Assembly: GCA_921293015.1 (NCBI GenBank)
Contig: OV121088.1
Location: 26,635,645-26,699,644, forward strand
Source: Phorcus lineatus
Taxonomy: Eukaryota; Mollusca; Gastropoda; Trochida; Trochidae
Length of the DNA: 64,000 bases
Reading direction: 5' to 3'
This document shows, in pieces, positions 57,559 through 64,000 of this stretch. Position 1 is the first letter of the stretch. Each line of letters begins with the position of its first letter. The notes beneath the pieces were generated by a model, which saw only the letters and a list, made by a program, of their open reading frames with translations, was not told the DNA's origin and did no database searches. A program made the translations under genes and the position numbers.

Positions 57559-58619
57559 TCTTGTTTCCTCTACTGTTCTTTTGTTTCCACCCATTGTCTC
57601 CAATGTCAGTCTTCTCTTTCCTGTAGAAATGTCCATCTGATCCATGTGACCCCTCATCTGAACCATACAACCTCTTTTTGGATCCAAACAACTCCATTTT
57701 GGATCCATATGACCCTCCTACAGCTCCTAGGTCCTCATCTTCTCCGGTGACTGGGACCAGTTTTTTTTCCATCTTTACAACACATTTTTTGGTATCTTCA
57801 ATATGTTTAAAAAGTATGCCATGATTTCCAACTTTCTGGAATCGTTCTGATTCTTTGCTGTCAAGGGTCAGTTCATCTTTTCTGATTTTGTTTTTCAGAT
57901 CGTCACATGCCTTTCTGACATTTTTCTCATGTCCATTAACCACGATGTCTGTCCCAGAATCTTGTATTTCTACATCATAACGTCTTTGTAGATCATCCCT
58001 TATCCTGCTCATGGGCATGACAATTTCAAAGACTCTGTATTCTTCAGCAGAAAGTGAAACATGTCGAGTTTCCTTTGGTTTATTCTGCCGAAGGAAGCAG
58101 TCTATTTCACTCTTCATATCTGAAAAGATCTCTTTATGAGCAAGGAACCAAAGATTGTTTTTTCTGCAGAGTAAAAATTTTCCCTTGTCAAAATTATGTT
58201 CCAAATGATCTCTTAAGCCATGAAATTGTCGGCCAACATCCAAATTCCCTTCTTTCAAGTCATTCTCAATCATTCTTGCAGTAACAGATACATCTCTGTC
58301 ACTTAAGGCATAAATGGTAATTCTTGCTGAGTGACATATCCACGATGCAAGAATACCTTTCCAATCCAGTATTGCTATCATTTCTTTCCTTCCAGCAATA
58401 CTGTTGAGATATTCTGATTTCAATTTGGAGCATATTACTTCTCTTTGTTTAATCTCACTCCGAGTGGAGTGAAGTTTCTCAATGCCTGAAGCCACAGCAG
58501 AGTGATCTCCCTTAAGTTTGACCTCCAGATCTTTTATTGTCACTTCCTGCAAGTTGTAGTCTGACTTCAAACTGTCAACAAGTCTGCTCATCAGCATCCC
58601 TTCTCCATTGGACACGAAC
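57559..58619 (-). CDS. PARP14-like gene, large exon with KH-like repeats
   Basis: The acceptor is CCACACAG and the donor is A|GTAAGT on the minus strand. The 1,061-nt exon encodes about 353 residues. Most of it is a series of KH-like alpha/beta repeats in the style of the PARP14 region before its macro domains: LVDSLKSDYNLQEVTIKDLE, ITIYALSDRDVSVTARMIE, and RIRDDLQRRYDVEIQDSGTD with IVVNGHEKNVRKACDDL. The last 60 residues are a disordered linker with repeated Y/F/H-G-S motifs (SYGSKM, LFGSKK, LYGSDEGSHGSDG). In PARP14 these parts contact nucleic acid or partners. Here the function is inferred only from family resemblance. Upstream it joins the RRM exon at 60,824, and downstream the macro-domain exon at 49,838. 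Confidence 0.8.
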
Positions 58620-58639
58620 CTGTGTGGTACATTGAAATA

Positions 58640-59420
58640 ATCTCACTTGGAAAACAGGGCCAACTACTGGGAAAACTGAAACAGGTCTAAATTGAGACAA
58701 ACAGGTACTGAATGACACAAACAGGGAAAACATGAGACAGAGATGGACAACATGAGAAAGAGATGGAAATTTTTTAGACAAAACCGAGTTCATATCAGAC
58801 AAACATGGACAACATGAGACAGAGATAGACAAAAAGAGACAAATCATGATATGAGACAAACTTGAATAACTTCAGACAAATATGGACAACATGAGACAAA
58901 CATGAGAAGATATATGGACAATATAAGGCAAACCAAATTAATATGAGATAAACATGGACAACATGAGACAAACTGATTTAATATGAAACTAACACGGACA
59001 ACATATGAAAAACCCCGAGTTAATATGAGACTAACTTTTACAACATGAGAAAAACATGGACAACATGAAACAAACATGTAAATAGATGAGTTAATATGAG
59101 CCAAACAGGGCAAATTGAGAAAAACACAGACAACATTAGACAAACTAAGTTGATATTACCCGAACAGGGAACTAGAGTGCGAGTTATTATGAGACAGTCA
59201 AATATGGACAACTTGAGATAAACAGAGCTTAATATGAGACAGTCAAATATGGACAACTTGAGATAAACAAGCTTAATATGAGACAGACAGGGACAACTTG
59301 AGATAAACAGATTTTAATATGAGACAGACAAACAGGGACAACTTGAGATAAACGGTAAGCATGTTAGACAAACCGGGCTTAATATGAAACAAATATATGA
59401 CAAAATAGACTATATGACAA
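58640..59420 (-). repeat. Degenerate minisatellite of GACAAACATGGACAACATGA-type units
   Basis: About 20 imperfect units of roughly 25-45 bp alternate ATGAGACAAAC-like and ATGGACAAC(A/T)TGAGA-like blocks. The best-conserved pair, at 59,200-59,290, shares TCAAATATGGACAACTTGAG. It begins about 20 bp beyond the splice acceptor of the large KH exon. ORFs here (MSNVVCVF..., MSIFDCLIL...) are repeat translations. Confidence 0.75.
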
Positions 59421-60035
59421 TATGATATAGACATTGACAGGCCCGTGACAGAAACACAAATGTTAAAGAATAAAGATCCAAAATACTTGCACTTCAAATT
59501 ATTAGTGAGACTGTAACATTGATTAATATAATTGGGATCACACTCAACTGGATTATTATAAATACTTGTACTTAGATGATCTGCGGCTAAGTTCCTTGTC
59601 AAGTTGTAAGAATCAAATCCGAACCCTCCGAGTTGGGCAACAACTGCCTGAACTACCTGTCCCACAGTATCAGACACCTAAGTTGTTCAGACAGTTAGTT
59701 CTGGCAATGGTTGCTTTACTCTGATATTTAGGGTTTGAACCCTGCATGAATATTGTCCAGAAAGGTACAAGAATTTGTAACAAATCTCTATTATGCCAGT
59801 GTTGTTATGAAAATGAACTCTTAATCATGGTGCAAAAGCATGTAGTGTGATTAGTAAAATTGTTATAAACTAAAATATGTGCATATATGTGATGCACAGG
59901 GATGTCCCCCTTCCAGCTTTTAATCCAACCAAATCATCTTATTGCCACTTATACCAGAAACAATCCATACCAAACATGTCATCAAAAGGTTATCATAATT
60001 ATTACACACAGTCATTAAATATCATAATTAGCATC
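59421..60035. other. Intronic AT-rich DNA, nothing recognised
   Basis: No supported feature. Confidence 0.3.
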
Positions 60036-60039
60036 TACA

Positions 60040-60720
60040 GCCCCTAATATCCACTAAGTTCAAATTGTTTCCATGGAAACCAAGTAAAATGAAAAATTAA
60101 GAATAACCAAAGTAGCAAAAGGCACCACCCCACCAAAGCACTAGATCCAACTACATACCAGGACTGAGGTTAAGTAAAATAATACTCATTCAATTTTTAG
60201 GTATAGGATGGAAAATTACCTTACCCCAATATGCACAAAGTTCAAACTGTTTTCATGGAAACCAGAAAAATATTTAAAAATTGAGTCACCACTCCATCAC
60301 TAGATCTAACCACATACCAAGTTTTAAAAAAAAAATATTGAACGTTTTTTGAGACATGGCCTGGAAACGAAAGCATCCCCTCTATATGCACTAATTATAA
60401 GTTCAAATTGTGTCAATGGAAACTAGAAGAGAAAATTCAGAATAACCAAAATATCAAAAGGCACCACTCCACCACTAGACCTAACCACAAACCAAGTTTC
60501 GTAAAAGAAATATTGAACGGTTTTTGAGATATGGCCCAATAACAAACCCTACCAACCATTTGCACTAGGTTAAAATTGTTTCCATGGAAACCAACAACAA
60601 CAAAATTCAGAATTTCTTTAAAAAGAAATTACGGAATTGCGGAATTACAGAATTACTGAACCACGGACAGAAGCGAAAACATTTTGTCTCACGCAAAGCT
60701 TTCAGGGGGACATTATGAAA
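60040..60720 (+). mobile_element. Core-repeat array of about 165-bp units (Helentron/pearl-like)
   Basis: About three and a half units marked by a CATGGAAACCA(A/G) motif at about 60,072, 60,252, 60,413 and 60,580, and by CAAAAGGCACCAC(T/C)CC. The 3' arm contains ACGGAATTGCGGAATTAC and CCACGGACAGAAGCG, ending near TTTCAGGGGGACATTATG. The layout matches the other core-repeat elements but it is a different family. Confidence 0.6.
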
Positions 60721-60823
60721 AATATCACCATATTGACCGAATAACACAAAGATTGACACTTAACTTTTTATAGGACCTGACTTTGAAATACATTATACAT
60801 AGCTAGCTAGCTAGTCTTAATAC

Positions 60824-60950
60824 CTGAATGTTTCTTCTTTTGTCTGTGGTGCAGCCTGCTTCACTGGTCCCAACTCGTCATAGAAGTCTGTTACAACAAG
60901 GGTGAGTCCACTCAATGTGTGGGGCTTGTGAGAGAGAACACAGTCCCTCA
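60824..60950 (-). CDS. PARP14-like gene, exon encoding the end of an RRM (gene continues beyond window)
   Basis: The acceptor is GTATCTTTCAG and the donor is TTCAG|GTATTA on the minus strand. The 127-nt exon encodes VRDCVLSHKPHTLSGLTLVV and TDFYDELGPVKQAAPQTKEE. The helix, then 'H-x-L-x-G-x-x-L-x-V' strand and 'xYxxLG' pattern is the last third of an RNA-recognition motif, as in the N-terminal RRMs of PARP14 and PARP10. The phase (2) matches the large KH exon. The 5' part of the RRM was not found in the remaining 3 kb, so upstream exons lie outside the window. Confidence 0.72.
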
Positions 60951-62940
60951 CTGAAAGATACAGACACAACACATTGGTAATGGGACACAAGTGTTGTATC
61001 ATCACGCATGGCCCACACGTCAGCCCAAATGACCTGCTGAGATAGGCCTTGCTGCATTTCCCAAACGTTTCTACACTTGCCATCCAGGCTGCTGTGACGT
61101 ATCATGTTAGTTCAAAAAGACATCATATGAAAATTGTAACTATTCGCTGAAGAGGGCGCTGCACTCAAAACATGAATTTGTGCGTTGGCAGCAAGGTTTT
61201 AATTAGCCAGGGATAGAGACTGGTGCACCTTACAGTCATGCAGGGAAGGATGGTGTTGTATAGTAAAGGGGCATAATTAAAGTGACATACTGTATGCTGT
61301 CAGAGTCAAATGTATAAAATAGTGTACATGATATTTTATCTAAAACTACTGACTCTTGCTTAAAAGTACCATCATACTGCTCATATCTGTTCAGTAGTAT
61401 CTATTAGGTTATATAAAAGGGACAAGTTATTTCAGCTTTGCCACATCTACAACACCTGTGATGCTTTTTTTTTTCAATTATCACCCATGTGGTCAATAAT
61501 CGACCTGTGGTGACATATTATCAATATGAGCACATGTGCACATTTCACCTTTGCCTAAAACAATTGTTCCAGTGGGAGTTACCATATTTAGTCATCCATG
61601 AAGTCATAAAACAATTGTTTGAAGCGTCACTGTTTCAAAAATTGACGCGCATTTCGTAAAAGGAACATAAAACACTTCCACGGGTAATAATCTCTTTATA
61701 TTAACTATTTTGAGATACATAGAGAGTAAGGTGAAATCAAATGATATCCACTGATATCCAGAATTTTTGCACATATCAAAATTGAGTAAAAACATTATGA
61801 AACATATCTTTTAGGAGTTAGAAAATGAAATCAGTGAGTCTCTTTGCTAAAGTCAACAAAGTTAAAGTGAAATTTTTTTAAATCTGAATAGTTAAGACAT
61901 CTAAAAATACTTACCCTACTTCTGATATTGCATTTTACCTATACTTTCAATAAAAAAAATTGAAAAAAAAAAATGTGCTGGAAGATGTCATCCCATCTTC
62001 ATTCTGTAAATCAGGAATATGACAATGACAACACTGCCTAGGAACCAGAAGGAAACCAACCAATCTGTCACGTGTCCATGTTGACAAAATCACATTCCAT
62101 ATGATAGGTCCAAAGGAGGCCGCCTGAGGGGAGGAAGTGAGACATCGCTGGGCGGGCTTAATCCAAAAAGTTGGGTAAGTATTATCAAATATATAAAATA
62201 TTCAGATTTTGATAAATTCTTAATTCCTAACCCACTTCTGATATTGATGTTCATCTGACAGAAAAGGATGGAGGGAAAGCAGAGGAGAGGACCAACCATC
62301 AGAAAAACACAATAGGACCAATGTCAGAACCCCCTGCAAAAGGAGAACATAACATATAGCAAAAAGAACTAAGGGGAACGCCACAACGTGGGAAAGCCTT
62401 AAGGGAGAGGCTGCAACAATGAGGTATATTTACCTAATGTCAGTTTTTGAGCGACAACTCCCTGCCTAAATGACTGGAGACCCTTGACATCCTTCACCGC
62501 ACGATCACAAAGGTAGTGGCTCACAAAGACAGAAATGGACTTACTGAAGCAACCCTCCATAATGGCAGGAACAGAGATATGAAGTGGATGCTAACACTCA
62601 CGGGGGTCCTAAACCGCCAGGATGGTCTGATGTAGACAGAGAGCAATGGTGTTTCTGTTTATACCTCACCCTTAGTTGCAGGGGAGACCTCCTCTTGAGG
62701 GAATATCTAGTGATGTATTCCTTAAGGGTTTTAACAGGACACATGTAGAGTTCTTGGAAAGTCTGACAAGCAACTGACGTATGCTGTAGCTCATCAGGCA
62801 GTTGTTTATGTACGTTTCAAACTTGATCCTCCAAATGGTATAGAAAATGTAAACTTGGCGCTGTGATACGTGGAAACAGTAATGGTGCTGTGGAAATGCC
62901 AAACAGGAGCACCTTTCACTGGTATTGGGTTCTGAGAAAC
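60951..62940. other. Intronic or upstream AT-rich DNA, nothing firmly recognised
   Basis: Only short ORFs. Around 62,680-62,770 the minus strand has a faint tyrosine-recombinase-like phrase, which was judged too weak to annotate. Confidence 0.3.
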
Positions 62941-62949
62941 TTTCAGTGT

Positions 62950-63215
62950 GATTCATATATTGGAACGTGAAGGTATGCATTATGTGTTAACTGTTTAATG
63001 GCAAAATCGAGCTTTCTGTTTCTATTGAGGGATATACCAAGGTAGCTATAAGAGTCTTGGAATTGAATTTCTTGACCACCTAACACAAAACATGTTCTAT
63101 ACTTATTACAGGTCCACCTCAAAATACAACAACCTTGGTTTTTTGCGATATTAACTTTCAATTTCCAAAATTGACAATATCCATTGGGTGGAACATCTGT
63201 ATCAATAAAGAGTAT
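62950..63215 (-). pseudogene. LINE reverse transcriptase remnant (region before the C-terminal domain)
   Basis: The minus strand reads YCQFWKLKVNIAKNQGCCIL, then VLGGQEIQFQDSYSYLGISL and FDFAIKQLTHNA-like sequence (DFAIKQLTHNAY). This is the KVNxxKTK...F and YLGI section of non-LTR reverse transcriptases. It comes just before the part seen at 46.4-46.9 kb, so both may be from the same LINE family. It is broken at both ends. Confidence 0.7.
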
Positions 63216-64000
63216 TGAAATGTCCAGATAGGTGTATTGTATAGTGCTGATAAGTCTCTATTGTGAGATTAGTGCTAAATAGTGCTCACAAAGGCTATTT
63301 GTGTGGCCCGGACAATTTTGAAGACAAAATTTAAAAAATTACCATGAATGTTACTGTTTTAATGAATAATGTTATGAAATATGTGTATGTTATTGTTTTA
63401 ATTGATGGCTAATAAAAAGTTGTGACTTTTTCTCCTGAGGGTCCTTGAGTGACTTAAGAGATTTTCAGTTCATGCAAAAGACTCTTGTCATATAGCGATC
63501 TGTAGTAATAAGCATGAGACTAAAGCAAAACAGCAGAAACAAACAAGAATGCTTATCATTATGGAAAAATATGTAAATAAACATATATTATGTCTTGCGA
63601 GGGAAATTAACATGCAAAAAAGCATGATAAACGTCGCAAGAACACATACAAAGAAAATAAGAAGAGTATATCTAACTTCCTCATTTTTGTGAACTTATAA
63701 ATATAATTTAATAATTATACTCAAAATCAAATAGTAAAAACATAATACAATACAATGCATTAATATTGATATGCAAAAAGTAAAAGCATTAAAATTCCAC
63801 TCCATAGGAGGGTAAACGTAATGTGCATTAATTAACGTTCTTCAAGACCTCTTACAACATCCAAATTCTTTATGAAGGAGTTACTTATATTTAACTTTGG
63901 AATCACTCACTTCTAATTTTTCCTTGTATGCAGATATGTGATTGGTTAAACTAATGGAAAGTGAAAGGTAATGTCAGGCCGTCTGACATGGCTCTAATAG
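63216..64000. other. AT-rich DNA, nothing recognised
   Basis: No supported gene, RNA or repeat to the window end. Confidence 0.3.

Noticed and set aside
58575-59677. Minus-strand ORFs rich in LSHVVHVCLM and LILSVYLKLS
   Set aside because: They are translations of the minisatellite, not membrane proteins.
62640-62780. Possible tyrosine recombinase fragment on the minus strand (CPVKTLKEYITRYSLKRR)
   Set aside because: The phrase resembles the segment before the second catalytic box of DIRS-type recombinases, but nothing recognisable follows in frame and the catalytic residues are absent. Too short to support.
1-64000. CRISPR arrays, bacterial operons, rRNA or clear tRNA genes
   Set aside because: The tandem repeats have no spacer-repeat alternation, and no ribosomal or cloverleaf tRNA sequence was recognised. 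Introns and the transposon types show a eukaryotic nuclear genome.

Overview
The window is nuclear DNA of an animal, most likely a mollusc (bivalve or gastropod). It is AT-rich and gene-poor. Its genes carry spliceosomal introns whose phases match across exons. It has RING/B-box (TRIM) and RRM-KH-macro (PARP14-like) genes of the kind that expand in lophotrochozoan innate immunity. It is also packed with repeats typical of molluscs: arrays of 145-170 bp core repeats ending in an ACGG-type microsatellite and a hairpin (pearl/Helentron-like), a SINE-like repeat ending in a GGCGTTAAA-type tail, a PIF/Harbinger element, a DIRS retrotransposon, and mariner, Tigger and LINE remnants. The species cannot be named from the sequence alone.

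Host genes. A TRIM protein (RING, two B-boxes, coiled coil) lies at 294-1452 on the minus strand. A very large minus-strand gene runs from beyond 60,950 down to about 11,080. Eight exons (60,824-60,950; 57,559-58,619; 49,683-49,838; 48,810-48,875; 48,184-48,357; 44,663-44,812; 40,067-40,221; 23,636-23,777) join in frame and end in a final exon at about 11,080-11,767. Together they encode the end of an RRM, KH-like repeats, one macro domain and further KH-like sequence, as in PARP14, but no ADP-ribosyltransferase domain is visible. The last exon has an in-frame stop or frameshift between its best splice acceptor and its long open frame.

Mobile DNA. Nearly all other recognisable sequence lies in the introns of this large gene. 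The 16 kb intron between 23,777 and 40,067 holds a nest of elements bounded by short inverted repeats with TA flanks (25,690-39,908). Inside it are a structurally complete two-gene PIF/Harbinger element (26,044-33,119) and a 6.4 kb DIRS-type tyrosine-recombinase retrotransposon (about 33,310-39,711). The Harbinger has a 359-aa DDE transposase gene and a convergent 262-aa Myb/SANT gene, 27-bp perfect terminal inverted repeats and dense TACGAC motifs near its ends, and it carries a Helentron-like element in the first intron of the Myb gene. The DIRS has its terminal inverted repeats and internal complementary region, but its ORFs are disrupted at G runs. Other introns hold Helentron-like elements at 24.8-25.6, 41.5-42.9, 43.7-44.1, 45.0-45.5 and 60.0-60.7 kb, a long-inverted-repeat element enclosing a LINE fragment (46.1-47.2 kb), a dead mariner (52.8-54.1 kb) and a frameshifted CACTA-type transposase gene (54.6-56.2 kb).

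The left third (1.6-23 kb) is mostly unannotatable AT-rich DNA. It includes two diverged copies of a segmental duplication (about 5.8-9.7 kb and 11.9-14.0 kb) on either side of the terminal exon of the PARP14-like gene, a truncated mariner (10.2 kb), a SINE-like element (15.6 kb) and a Tigger/pogo deletion derivative (22.8-23.4 kb).
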